This document shows positions 37,273-45,518 of a stretch of 64,000 nucleotides of DNA, one piece after another (position 1 is the first letter of the stretch; every line of letters begins with the position of its first letter). The DNA lies in NCBI RefSeq assembly GCF_019976755.1, contig NZ_AP023441.1, positions 868,001-932,000 on the forward strand. The letters run 5' to 3'. The position numbers and the translations under genes are program-made. The notes below the pieces were generated by a model that made no database searches, was not told where the DNA came from, and was given only the letters and a program-made list of their open reading frames with translations. This DNA is from Nostoc sp. MS1. GTDB lineage: Bacteria > Cyanobacteriota > Cyanobacteriia > Cyanobacteriales > Nostocaceae.

Positions 37273-39300
37273 ATGAAGCGCAGACATCAAGTAGCCTTTC
37301 TCTACACATCACTCATCAGTCTCAGCTTAGTCTCCGGCTACCTCATACCTGCTACCATTGTCGCTGCACCACCAAGAACCCCAGATAAAACAGTAAGCTG
37401 TGACATTTTAGTTGTCGGTGGTGGACTTTCTGGTGTCGCCACAGCCTACGAGGGTTTACTCGCAGGGAGAAGGGTATGCTTGACGGAAATTACCGACTGG
37501 TTGGGAGGGCAAATTTCTTCTCAGGGAACCTCAGCTTTAGATGAACGCCCGACGCAAAGTCAACGTAAATTCTATTCTCGCGGTTATTTGGAACTGCGTA
37601 ACCGGATTCAAAAAAAATATGGTGAACTCAACCCCGGAGACTGTTGGGTGAGTGAGTCCTGTTTTTTACCCCGTGATGCCCATACAATTATGGTGCAAAT
37701 GCTGAGGGATGCAGAGAAGCGGGGTAAGGGGAAACTGGAATGGTTCCCAAACACGGTAATTAAGGATTTGGAAATTTCTCAGGGTAAGTTAATTAATAGC
37801 GCGATCGCCATTCAACATCAACCAGCCAAAGGCGCACCCCCCATTAACACCCTACCCTTATCACAAACAATTGAAGACGCTTATCACTACAGCAACTCAT
37901 CCCGGTTTACCAAAACTATTATCCGCCTAGTTCCCCAACAAACTAAGGGCAATGCCCCGAAATGGTATGTAGTTGATACCAGCGAAACAGGCGAAATAAT
38001 TGCCCTGGCTGATGTTCCCTACCGCTTAGGCATTGATGCCCGTTCCTATCTGGAACCTTCTTCTTCCAGTACCAAAAATGACCCCTATTGTACTCAAGGG
38101 TTTACTTACACCTTTGCAATGGAGGCTACTAAGGAACCGCAGCCGCAGAAAATGCCCCCCTATTATCTGCAATATTCACCCTATTTCAGCTATGAACTAC
38201 CAAGGTTAGCAGATTTTGGCTTAGTTTTCACCTACCGCCGCATCTGGGATGTCGATAAAGGACAACAAGTTACTTTCAACGGTGTGAAATATACCGCCCC
38301 CACACCTGGGGATATTTCTATGCAGAACTGGACATGGGGTAACGACTATCGCCCAGGTACAGCCCAAGATAATCTAATTTATACGCGCCAACAACTACAA
38401 GGTACTGGACAGTTAAAACCAGGTGGTTGGATGGGAGGACTGCGAACCGAAAGCCTCCGCAAAGCTGAAGAAAAAGCCTATTCCTTCTATTACTGGTTAG
38501 TACAGGGAACCACCGACTCCCAATTAGGGGAAGGCGTAAAGCGTCCTCAAACAAATAACCGCTTTGTCTCAGGGTTAGACTCCCCAATGGGAACAGTGCA
38601 TGGCTTATCAAAATACCCTTATATGCGCGAAGGTAGGCGCATCATCGGCCGCCCTAGTTGGGGACAACCCACAGGCTTTAGCATTTGGGAAATTGATATT
38701 TCTCGCCGCAACTACAACGACGAATACTACCGTAAAACCCTACCCGCCGATATGTATCGTCGCTTAAGAGCCGCATTAGCAGGTTTAGAAGCAACATCAG
38801 TTATTTCTGGGCAAGTTTCCCCAGATAAAGCCATGCGCCGTACTCGCTCTACCATTTTCCCCGATGCTATAGGCATTGGTCACTATGCAATAGACTTTCA
38901 CCCCTGCATGGAGAAAAGCCCACCAGAAGCACCCGGTAATAGAGAACGCCCTGGAGAAAGACGCGGTGCAGGACAAGCCTATCCCTTCCAAATAGCGCTA
39001 CGGGCGATGATTCCCCAAAAAATTGATAATTTAATAGTAGGTGGTAAAAGTATCGCCACCAGCCACATCGCTGCGGCGGCTTACAGAGTCCACTCCTTTG
39101 AATGGTCTGCTGGCGCGGCTGCGGGAACTGTAGCGGCTTTTTCTCTCAAAAATGGAGTCGCACCCTACCAATTAGTAGACGACTTACCCAAACCCGAACC
39201 CCAACTCCAAGCCCTCAAACGCCTTCTAGAAAAAAACGGCAACCCCACAGCCTTCCCTGATACTTCCATCTTTAACGAGAATTGGGAAGATTGGCGGTAG
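37273..39300 (+). CDS. Secreted FAD-dependent oxidoreductase
   Basis: The protein of about 675 residues has an N-terminal signal peptide (MKRRHQVAFLYTSLISLSLVSG...ATIVAA). A dinucleotide-binding fold follows immediately, CDILVVGGGLSGVATAYEG (about 42-60), then TDWLGGQISSQGTSALDE. This places it in the FAD_oxidored family, which contains large flavoproteins of unknown substrate. A second FAD contact is DNLIVGGKSIATSHIAAAAYRVHSFEWSAGAAAGTVAA near 595-630. It contains several aromatic-rich motifs. I set the start at ATG 37273 to give a normal signal peptide; the frame opens at 37222. A periplasmic or lumenal redox enzyme is suggested. It has no operon partners. Confidence 0.85.
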   Translation: MKRRHQVAFLYTSLISLSLVSGYLIPATIVAAPPRTPDKTVSCDILVVGGGLSGVATAYEGLLAGRRVCLTEITDWLGGQISSQGTSALDERPTQSQRKFYSRGYLELRNRIQKKYGELNPGDCWVSESCFLPRDAHTIMVQMLRDAEKRGKGKLEWFPNTVIKDLEISQGKLINSAIAIQHQPAKGAPPINTLPLSQTIEDAYHYSNSSRFTKTIIRLVPQQTKGNAPKWYVVDTSETGEIIALADVPYRLGIDARSYLEPSSSSTKNDPYCTQGFTYTFAMEATKEPQPQKMPPYYLQYSPYFSYELPRLADFGLVFTYRRIWDVDKGQQVTFNGVKYTAPTPGDISMQNWTWGNDYRPGTAQDNLIYTRQQLQGTGQLKPGGWMGGLRTESLRKAEEKAYSFYYWLVQGTTDSQLGEGVKRPQTNNRFVSGLDSPMGTVHGLSKYPYMREGRRIIGRPSWGQPTGFSIWEIDISRRNYNDEYYRKTLPADMYRRLRAALAGLEATSVISGQVSPDKAMRRTRSTIFPDAIGIGHYAIDFHPCMEKSPPEAPGNRERPGERRGAGQAYPFQIALRAMIPQKIDNLIVGGKSIATSHIAAAAYRVHSFEWSAGAAAGTVAAFSLKNGVAPYQLVDDLPKPEPQLQALKRLLEKNGNPTAFPDTSIFNENWEDWR

Positions 39301-39308
39301 AAGTGGGG

Positions 39309-39345
39309 AGTGCTGTTAGCGGTAGCGGCGCGTTTAGCGCGTGCT
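39309..39345. repeat. 37-bp dispersed repeat, copy 2
   Basis: Exact reverse complement of 5394-5430. It lies 8 bp after the stop of the flavoprotein gene and is followed by GACTAATGACTAATG tandem units at 39370-39400. Confidence 0.85.
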
Positions 39346-39496
39346 GAGTAAGTATTTCTTATTCTGCCTGTTGACTAATGACTAATGACTAATGACCACT
39401 AACAATAGACTAAACTATTTAGTTGTAGTGTAGTTTTGTAAAATCTCTCTGGTTAACTGTTCTATGGTTACAAAACTTTCGATAGCTGTTTACGCT

Positions 39497-39790
39497 ATGA
39501 GTACAGCGCCAACCATAGCCCCCGAACGGTCTAATCAAACTGTCCAAAAGCCTTATCCTAATTACAAGGTAATTGTGTTAAATGATGACTTTAATACTTT
39601 TCAACACGTTGCTGAGTGTTTGATGAAATATATTCCTGGTATGACTGGTGATTTAGCTTGGGATCTCACTAATCAAGTACATTTTGAGGGACAAGCGATC
39701 GTTTGGGTAGGGCCACAAGAACCAGCAGAATTGTATCATCAACAATTGCGTAGGGCAGGCCTGACAATGGCTCCCTTAGAGGCGGCTTAA
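39497..39790 (+). CDS. clpS: ATP-dependent Clp protease adaptor ClpS
   Basis: The protein of about 97 residues is ClpS, which delivers N-degron substrates to ClpC/ClpA. A disordered N-terminus (MSTAPTIAPERSNQTVQKPYP) is followed by the core YKVIVLNDDFNTFQHVAECLMKYIPGM, where NDD and the following Thr/Phe form the N-degron pocket, and by HFEGQAIVWVGPQEPAELYHQQLRRAGLTMAPLE. ATG 39497 gives the usual length; the frame extends upstream to 39464. Cyanobacteria have two ClpS forms, and this looks like the canonical ClpS1. A small conserved protein gene follows 5 bp later. Confidence 0.94.
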   Translation: MSTAPTIAPERSNQTVQKPYPNYKVIVLNDDFNTFQHVAECLMKYIPGMTGDLAWDLTNQVHFEGQAIVWVGPQEPAELYHQQLRRAGLTMAPLEAA

Positions 39791-39795
39791 TTATC

Positions 39796-40119
39796 ATGGG
39801 TAAACCTGCCGACAACCGTAAATCCGCTTCTCGCAAAGATGGTAGATTAGTTTGGAATCATTCTACCCATATACCTGGCCTGATCCCAATTTTAGAACGC
39901 CTGTGTCAACAAGATGGTATTCAAACCATTACACCAGGGGTTATTGGTAGGGTGAAAGGCCATTCCCCAAAAATGCAGTTACGTATATCTGTACCTATTC
40001 GTGGTGGTTATAAAGTAATTGCTAGACAAGGTAAAACGGTGCAAGAGGTGTTTATCTTAACACCTCTTTCTCAGGATACACTTGAAGAAATGATTGCGAT
40101 CGCCTGTGGCAGAGTTTAG
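39796..40119 (+). CDS. Small conserved cyanobacterial protein (DUF2103-like)
   Basis: The 107-residue basic soluble protein has conserved-looking SRKDGRLVWNHSTHIPGLIPILERLCQ (about 12-38). Its C-terminal half is beta-strand-rich, with LRISVPIRGGYKVIARQGKTVQEVFILT. The HSTHIPGL segment could bind metal, and the sequence resembles DUF2103, annotated as a predicted metal-binding family. I am only moderately sure of this. It starts 5 bp after clpS, so the two are probably co-transcribed and it may be functionally tied to protein quality control (inference). Confidence 0.75.
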   Translation: MGKPADNRKSASRKDGRLVWNHSTHIPGLIPILERLCQQDGIQTITPGVIGRVKGHSPKMQLRISVPIRGGYKVIARQGKTVQEVFILTPLSQDTLEEMIAIACGRV

Positions 40120-40177
40120 TTCCTAACTTAGCTCTAAAGTCCATAGTCCAAAATTACTCATAACTAATGACTGATGA

Positions 40178-40510
40178 CTAATCTTGAACTTCTTGTCTGA
40201 CTGCAAATCTATGTAGCGGCAAGCTCAATATACAAGAAAAAGTTAAAAAGTATGACAATGCTGTAGTTATTTTCAGTGTCATCATCATTGGTTCGTAGTT
40301 AGGAAAGACCATCTTCTCCAAACCAAACGCCACACAATAAACGAGCCAATAACTAAAGCTCATTCTAAATAAAATCTTCTCTGTTTCTTCTCGTTCATCA
40401 TCCTTTGTACCCTTGCGATCCCACAGGAGCATCAAGCCCAGAATCGAAGCTACAAAGGACACAGCAACCACAGACCCATGACACAAAAAATTAACTTCGT
40501 GCATCTGCAT
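40178..40510 (-). CDS. Small multi-pass membrane protein of unknown function
   Basis: The 110-residue protein has three hydrophobic segments, about 10-29, 47-64 and 78-100, with a charged loop KGTKDDEREETEK between the first and second. AGGA five to six bases before ATG 40510 supports the start. No family is recognised. It is convergent with the clpS pair and followed by about 700 bp of non-coding sequence on its 5' side. Confidence 0.65.
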   Translation of the reverse strand: MQMHEVNFLCHGSVVAVSFVASILGLMLLWDRKGTKDDEREETEKILFRMSFSYWLVYCVAFGLEKMVFPNYEPMMMTLKITTALSYFLTFSCILSLPLHRFAVRQEVQD

Positions 40511-41212
40511 TTATCCTAAATTTTGCCATTGAGATTCAGTCTAAAGGAATATTCCTTCAGTCGACACGAAATAGTAACAAACTGCAATATAAAGCTATGC
40601 TTTTTGTTAACAAATGCAACGATCAATATCTTTGCTTTGATTTTGTAAAACAACTTTTAGATAGTACTTACTTCGCAAAATTACATTCTCAAACCTTTAT
40701 AAATTCAAGTTTTTATCAATAGCATCGCCATGCGTTTCTTTTAACCTATTCCCTGTATTTCTTAAAATATGAGCAGTTTTAACCTGCTAAGAGATTATTT
40801 ATAAAGTAAAAATAAAATTCTTGTAGGGTGTGTTAGGCATAGACTTTGACTATAGGTTCTCATGAAAAATCTAATAGAAGCGCCTAACGCACCGTTAGAT
40901 CAGATGGTGAGTTAGGCTGAAGCCATAAAGCACCCTACTTAAGTCTCTTAGATAAGATTTTCTTGAATGTAAGTACTATCGTAAACCTACTGACACTGCT
41001 AATATCTATATAAAGTTCTTTTACTTAAGTTCTTCAATCTCGTACAAAGCCACTTAGACTAGTCCCTAAGTGCCATAATAGTACAAATGTTCTTAAGGGC
41101 ATTTGGATACCGTTAGCGCTTTGTATGGGTTAAAGGTCAATTACTGGTAATAAATACAATATAATCCTCTGCGTAATAAAGGATGACTAAATTACTCGGA
41201 TGAGTCAAAAAT
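40511..41212. other. Intergenic region with a MITE-like element
   Basis: About 700 bp without coding potential. It contains a MITE-like inverted-repeat element (40823-40938) and AT-rich sequence. The promoter of the kinase gene should lie after about 40980. No RNA gene was recognised. Confidence 0.5.
40823..40938. mobile_element. MITE-like element with GTAGGGTG termini
   Basis: The 116-bp element starts with GTAGGGTGTGTTAGGC and ends with the complement CACCCTAC. Internally GCCTAACGCACC at about 40882 is a further inverted copy. No transposase is encoded. The element at 44680-44744 has the same termini. Confidence 0.6.
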
Positions 41213-42679
41213 ATGCTAACAGGCAAAGTTCTGCGTAACCGCTATCGGATTTTACAGTTTTTGGGGGGTGGTGCATTTGGCGAAACTTATTTAGCCGAAG
41301 ATTTAGATTTACCCAACCATCCTAAGTTTGTTGTTAAACAACTCAAGCCTAAAATCTCTCAAGCAGAAGTTTTACAAGTTGCTCGCAGATTATTTGAAAA
41401 TGAAGCAAGGTATTTATATCAATTAGGAAATCTTAGTCCACAAATTCCTAAACTCTTAGCTCACTTTGAAGAAAATGGTGAGTTTTATCTAGTACAAGAA
41501 TTTGTAGATGGGGATGACCTGAGTGCAGAAATAATTCCTGGTAAAAAATGGAGTGAACAAGCTGTCATTCTACTCTTACAGGAAATCTTAGAAGTTTTAG
41601 TAATAGTTCATCAACAAAATATTATTCACCGAGATATCAAGCCGAAAAATTTGATGCGGCGCAAAGAAGACGGCAAGATAGTGCTGATTGACTTTGGGGC
41701 TGTTAAAGAAGTTAAAGGTTTGGGAGTTGATACTCAAGGTCAAGTCACTTCAACTATTGTGATAGGCTCTAACGGTTATATGCCTAATGAGCAAGCTAAT
41801 TCTAAACCAAAATTAGCTAGTGACATTTATGCAGTAGGCATAATTGGTATTCAAGCCTTACTAGGGAAACTTCCTCAAGAATTTCAAGAAGATCCTAAAA
41901 CTGGTGAAATAATCTGGCAAACCGAAGTAAATGTAAGTAAGAAATTAGCTAACATTTTAAATAAAATGGTCAATTACCATTTTAGCCAAAGATATCAATC
42001 AGCAGATGAAGCTTTGCAAGCATTGAAATCAGTTTCATCTAAACCATTATCATTCCTACCTTTCACAGTCCAAAAATTAGGATCTACAAAAAAAATATTA
42101 ATTTATAGTTGTTTGGGAGTTATTGTTTTTATTAGTTTAGGAAGCATATTAATCAATTCTGCAAATAGACCTAAAGCTGTACCTAGTAATAATACTTTAA
42201 ATAATGTAGATATAAATATTTCTACCCAAACTCTCCCAGATGTAAAATTAGTTTGTCCAGAAACAACTTTACCATCTCTAGATAATAAAAAATATTGGGT
42301 TGTAGGTAGAACTAGATATTATGATTTACCAGAAAATAAATTCACTGGTAAAGGAATCCTCACCTTACCTAATAATCAATATAAGGGATGGGATAGGTAT
42401 GATGGAGAGATTAAAAATAATAAATTTAATGGTTGTGGAACATACACATTTGCCAATGGTAATAGTTATGTAGGTCAGTTTGAAAATGGTTTTTATCAAG
42501 GAAAGGGGAAATTAGTTTGCAAAAACGGTCAAGAATTTATAGGAAACTTTAGAAAAGGTTTCTTTGATGGGGAAGGAATTTTTATTTCTAATAAAGGCTT
42601 GCGTAAAGGCGGAGTTTGGGAAGACGGAAAATTAAAAGGCGGCGAAAATATAACTGTGAGTTGTGATGCTATTTATTAA
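41213..42679 (+). CDS. Ser/Thr protein kinase with C-terminal MORN repeats
   Basis: The 488-residue protein has a Hanks-type kinase domain at about 10-275, a transmembrane helix at 294-315, and an exported part with about three to four MORN repeats at about 370-475 (WDRYDGEIKNNKFNGCGTY, NSYVGQFENGFYQGKGKL, QEFIGNFRKGFFDGEGIF). Catalytic marks are GGGAFGETY, K42, HRDIKPKN (139-146) and DFG (160-162). The usual APE is replaced by MPNEQ. The layout places the kinase inside the cell and MORN repeats in the periplasm, like PASTA kinases that sense the wall. MORN repeats often bind phospholipid or partners. The next genes encode a secreted repeat protein and an L,D-transpeptidase, which suggests a cell-wall theme (inference). 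Confidence 0.92.
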   Translation: MLTGKVLRNRYRILQFLGGGAFGETYLAEDLDLPNHPKFVVKQLKPKISQAEVLQVARRLFENEARYLYQLGNLSPQIPKLLAHFEENGEFYLVQEFVDGDDLSAEIIPGKKWSEQAVILLLQEILEVLVIVHQQNIIHRDIKPKNLMRRKEDGKIVLIDFGAVKEVKGLGVDTQGQVTSTIVIGSNGYMPNEQANSKPKLASDIYAVGIIGIQALLGKLPQEFQEDPKTGEIIWQTEVNVSKKLANILNKMVNYHFSQRYQSADEALQALKSVSSKPLSFLPFTVQKLGSTKKILIYSCLGVIVFISLGSILINSANRPKAVPSNNTLNNVDINISTQTLPDVKLVCPETTLPSLDNKKYWVVGRTRYYDLPENKFTGKGILTLPNNQYKGWDRYDGEIKNNKFNGCGTYTFANGNSYVGQFENGFYQGKGKLVCKNGQEFIGNFRKGFFDGEGIFISNKGLRKGGVWEDGKLKGGENITVSCDAIY

Positions 42680-42800
42680 CTAACAATAAATATAAATTAT
42701 ATTAATACAATTAGTCTAGAAATTAGAAACAAAAATCATACATTTACTGCGATGATGTAAGTATTCATGATGTTTTATCCCATGTGAGGATGTATATACA

Positions 42801-43526
42801 ATGAATTACAATCAAACAAAACAAAATTCATCCGTAAAACTGGCATTATTCCTTTCTAGAACTTGTTTAATTCTTGTCAGCAGTTTGTTCTTCGCTCTAA
42901 AAACCTCGTTGCAAGTATCCTTAGCCCAACCTCAACCGTCGCAACCAGACCAGCCCTCATCAGGATCAACCACGCCATCAGAAACATCTACACCCCAACC
43001 ATCACAACCAGATAAGCCCTCATCAGCAACGCCAACACGCCAACCATCACAACCAAATAAGCCCTCATCAGTAACGCCCACAACCCAACCATCACAACCA
43101 GATACACCCTCATCAGTAACGCCAACACCTCAACCATCACAACCAGATACACCCTCATCAGTAACGCCAACACCTCAACCATCACAACCAGATAAGCCCT
43201 CATCAGTAACGCCTACAACCCAACCATCACAACCAGATAAGCCCTCATCAGTAACGCCCACACCCACACGTCAACAATCGCAACCAGACCGTTCACCATC
43301 AGTCACACCCACACGCCAACAATCGCAACCAGACCGTTCACCATCAGTCACACCCACACGCCAACAATCGCAACCAGACCGTTCACCAACCGAAACAACC
43401 ACACCTCAACAATCGCAACCAGACCGTTCACCAACCGAAACAACCACACCTCAACAATCACAACCAGACCAAATTCAACAAGAATCTCCAACTAATACAA
43501 ACAGACCAATTAGAGGAAGAGGTTAA
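42801..43526 (+). CDS. Secreted Pro/Ser/Gln-rich tandem-repeat protein
   Basis: The 241-residue protein has a hydrophobic signal segment at about 12-40, ending near SLAQPQ. About twelve units of 15 residues with the pattern PSQPDxPSSVTPTxQ follow, drifting to QSQPDRSPSVTPTRQ and QSQPDRSPTETTTPQ, and the protein ends in RPIRGRG. It resembles extended, unstructured wall- or sheath-associated linkers. Its 45-bp units are nearly identical at DNA level, so length variation among strains is expected. No enzyme domain is seen. It lies between the kinase-MORN gene and the L,D-transpeptidase gene on the same strand, but with gaps of 120 and 186 bp that need not be one operon. Confidence 0.75.
   Translation: MNYNQTKQNSSVKLALFLSRTCLILVSSLFFALKTSLQVSLAQPQPSQPDQPSSGSTTPSETSTPQPSQPDKPSSATPTRQPSQPNKPSSVTPTTQPSQPDTPSSVTPTPQPSQPDTPSSVTPTPQPSQPDKPSSVTPTTQPSQPDKPSSVTPTPTRQQSQPDRSPSVTPTRQQSQPDRSPSVTPTRQQSQPDRSPTETTTPQQSQPDRSPTETTTPQQSQPDQIQQESPTNTNRPIRGRG
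42943..43490 (+). repeat. About twelve 45-bp tandem repeats
   Basis: Units encode PSQPDKPSSVTPTTQ-like 15-mers. Two subfamilies (PSQPD.PSS and QSQPDRSP) occur in blocks, which shows stepwise local duplication. Confidence 0.92.
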
Positions 43527-43712
43527 AACTCGGATAATTTATTATCAGTGAATGAAGATTCAGAACTTATAACTGGTTTTAATGTATAAGTTCTGAATGT
43601 TTATTCAGCGATAAAGAAACTAGTTAAAAAATCAAAAAAGTATCCTATAACCAAGACAATTTTTTGGTGAAAACTACTGAACTGAATAAATAATGCAAAA
43701 TAGTAGATAGTA

Positions 43713-44399
43713 ATGGAAAATAAAACTTATCAATTGAATCTTTTCAAGTTGGGTTTAACTACCATTTTGATTCTCTTTGCATGGCAATTGCGTGTTACAG
43801 CCCAAACCCAAGTTGAGCAAAGAGAAACTACTCAGGTAATTACTAATCAAGGAAGTTCTCTCTCTAGCGAAACGAATTATTCTCCAAAGTCGTCAACTGT
43901 TAATAGTGGTTCTGAGAGAGTAAGAACTTTACTAATGAGGCTTAAACTTACAGTACCAATAAATTCTTCTCAAACAAAGCCCAATCCTGTTAACACTTCT
44001 GAGCAAAATATTCATTTACTTCTTGTTCTTAAAGAACGAAAACTATATGTTTATCAGGGTAATGTTTTACAAGCCAGCTATCCAGTAGCAATTGGTAAAC
44101 CAGGCTGGGACACGCCAACAGGTAAATTTGCAATTATGAATATGGTGGAACATCCAATTTGGGAAAATCCTTTTACTTCCGATAAGGAAATTGTTCCTCC
44201 CGGTCAACAAAATCCGTTAGGAGAACGCTGGATTGGATTTTGGACTGACGGCAAAGATGAGATTGGATTTCATGGCACTTACAAGCGAGATTCTGTAGGT
44301 AAAGCAATTTCTCATGGTTGTGTGAGGATGTACAATGAGGATGTACGGAAATTGTATAAACTTGTAAAAATAGGAACTATTGTAAATGTGGTTCCGTAA
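43713..44399 (+). CDS. L,D-transpeptidase (YkuD domain)
   Basis: The 228-residue protein has an N-terminal membrane or signal segment at about 11-30 and a Ser/Thr-rich spacer. A YkuD catalytic domain follows at about 100-228: LLLVLKERKLYVYQG, VAIGKPGWDTPTGKF, GFHGTY (H187), SHGCVRMYNEDV (H201, catalytic C203). L,D-transpeptidases make 3-3 cross-links or attach proteins to peptidoglycan and act in the periplasm. The substrate could include the neighbouring secreted repeat protein, but that is speculation. The start ATG 43713 is the first in frame. The sequence behind the gene is a dispersed-repeat region. Confidence 0.93.
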   Translation: MENKTYQLNLFKLGLTTILILFAWQLRVTAQTQVEQRETTQVITNQGSSLSSETNYSPKSSTVNSGSERVRTLLMRLKLTVPINSSQTKPNPVNTSEQNIHLLLVLKERKLYVYQGNVLQASYPVAIGKPGWDTPTGKFAIMNMVEHPIWENPFTSDKEIVPPGQQNPLGERWIGFWTDGKDEIGFHGTYKRDSVGKAISHGCVRMYNEDVRKLYKLVKIGTIVNVVP

Positions 44400-44753
44400 T
44401 GATATCGAGTTGTACTTAAAGATAGTAATTTGGGTTAGGAATGGTGAGACAGCGCTGCGGGAGGGTTCCCTCTCTCCGTTCGCGGAGCGTATCGTAGACA
44501 GACGCTACGCGAACCGCAGGCGACTGCGTTCGCCCTTGGCGTGCGGGAGGCATACCCGAAGGGGGAGTAGGGAATAAGGAATATGAGATTTTATTTTTTG
44601 CTCAAAGTAGCGTTGGAAAAAATTAAATACAGATAAATGCCGATGTGTAAGGGACTTCCAGATAAAAAATATTTAAAATGTAGGGTGTGTCAGTACCAGA
44701 TGTTTTAACCATACCAAAAAAATATTTATACTGACGCACGCTACTGACTCTCT
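44400..44753. other. Repeat-rich intergenic stretch
   Basis: About 350 bp. It holds a GC-rich composite repeat at 44450-44575 (GTTCGCGGAGCGT at 44478-44490, GACGCTACGCGAACC, GCGGGAGGCATACCCGAAGG) and a small inverted-repeat element at 44680-44744. No gene is supported; an apparent reading frame through the repeat is a by-product of it. Confidence 0.6.
44680..44744. mobile_element. Small MITE-like element, same termini as 40823
   Basis: GTAGGGTGTGTCAG (44680-44693) matches the reverse complement of CTGACGCACGCTAC (44731-44744) at 12 of 14 positions. The outer bases are the same as in the 40823-40938 element. Confidence 0.5.
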
Positions 44754-45206
44754 CTACTTCAGTATCAGCAGACGTGGAAACGCCTTTAATAGTGCAATTC
44801 CCCCAATTAAAGCAAAAATTGAACCCATACCAGTAAACATCGTAGGTAGAAACCACAAATCAAACCAAGAATAAATCATGGCAGAACCTGGCTGTTGAGG
44901 GTTATAAACTATCTCTACTTGTTGACCCTTACCAAATGCTGGTGGGTAACTACCTGTATGAGATTCAAATGTAGTTGTTTTACCAGAACTGGGAGTAAAG
45001 CTAACTATCGGATAATAATACTCATATGAGTAACCTTCACTATCAACTGACTTTACTCGCTCAAAATCAATAACAGTTCCTTGTGTTTTTACTGTACCTA
45101 CAGAAGAATTAATTCCTACTCCAATTAAGATACCTATGATAGCAAATATACTACCAATACCACCAAATATAGAACCAAACATCAGAAAAAACTGTTTATC
45201 ATCCAT
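44754..45206 (-). CDS. DUF3592-like membrane protein
   Basis: The protein of about 150 residues has an N-terminal membrane helix (about 10-32, IFGGIGSIFAIIGILIGVGI), an extracytoplasmic beta-rich domain with the family pattern TQGTVIDFERV...YYYPIVSFTPSSGKTTTFESHTGSYPPAFGKGQQVEIVYNPQQPGSAMI, and a second C-terminal helix (FTGMGSIFALIGGIALL). This fits DUF3592, whose function is unknown. I use ATG 45206; the frame opens at TTG 45263, and a strong AAGGAGGAGG near 45238 might instead serve the TTG at 45224. Confidence 0.8.
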   Translation of the reverse strand: MDDKQFFLMFGSIFGGIGSIFAIIGILIGVGINSSVGTVKTQGTVIDFERVKSVDSEGYSYEYYYPIVSFTPSSGKTTTFESHTGSYPPAFGKGQQVEIVYNPQQPGSAMIYSWFDLWFLPTMFTGMGSIFALIGGIALLKAFPRLLILK

Positions 45207-45383
45207 AAAGATTAGAGAAAGCAAATAATTACTTTGAGCCTCCTCCTTATATTTCCCATGCAAAAGTAACTATTTCGTAAAACCTCTTAGTCCATAGTTT
45301 TAAGGAAGGTAAAACACTTCTCCCTTTCCTAGCTTTACCTGTCACCTTTTCTCTTCCTTATTCACAGCCTTCATTAATCAATA

Positions 45384-45518
45384 TGAGTTCGACGGAACCC
45401 AACCCCAACCCCTTCCCTTGTAGGAAAGGCTGCTCAAAACCTAAAACTTAGTAGAAAAATATTAGCTTTTTAAGCCTCTCTCCGTGTTAGAGAGGGGTTT
45501 TTCAGTCTGTCGAACTCA
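45384..45518. mobile_element. MITE-like inverted-repeat element overlapping a gene 3' end
   Basis: Ends TGAGTTCGACGGA (45384-45396) and TCTGTCGAACTCA (45506-45518) are complementary at 12 of 13 positions. The 135-bp interior has AACCCCAACCCC, GTAGGAAAGG and a hairpin CCTCTC/GAGAGG with T-run. No protein is encoded. It supplies the final codons and stop of the acyltransferase gene. Confidence 0.65.
45475..45502 (+). terminator. Hairpin with T-run inside the MITE-like element
   Basis: CCTCTC (45475-45480) pairs with GAGAGG (45490-45495), followed by GGTTTTT. On the plus strand this has terminator form, though it belongs to a repeat element. Confidence 0.4.

Noticed and set aside
42988..43203. 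Long minus-strand hydrophobic frame in the repeat gene
   Set aside because: It is the antisense of the 45-bp repeats; the plus-strand frame has a signal peptide and continues to a natural end.
42801..43526. CRISPR array at the 45-bp repeats
   Set aside because: There are no unique spacers; the units are contiguous and keep an open reading frame with a signal peptide.
43713..44399. L,D-transpeptidase as sortase-like attachment partner of the repeat protein
   Set aside because: No attachment motif is visible in the repeat protein; I kept it as speculation only.
44386..44577. 63-residue reading frame through the GC-rich repeat
   Set aside because: It starts inside the L,D-transpeptidase stop region and runs through a dispersed repeat.
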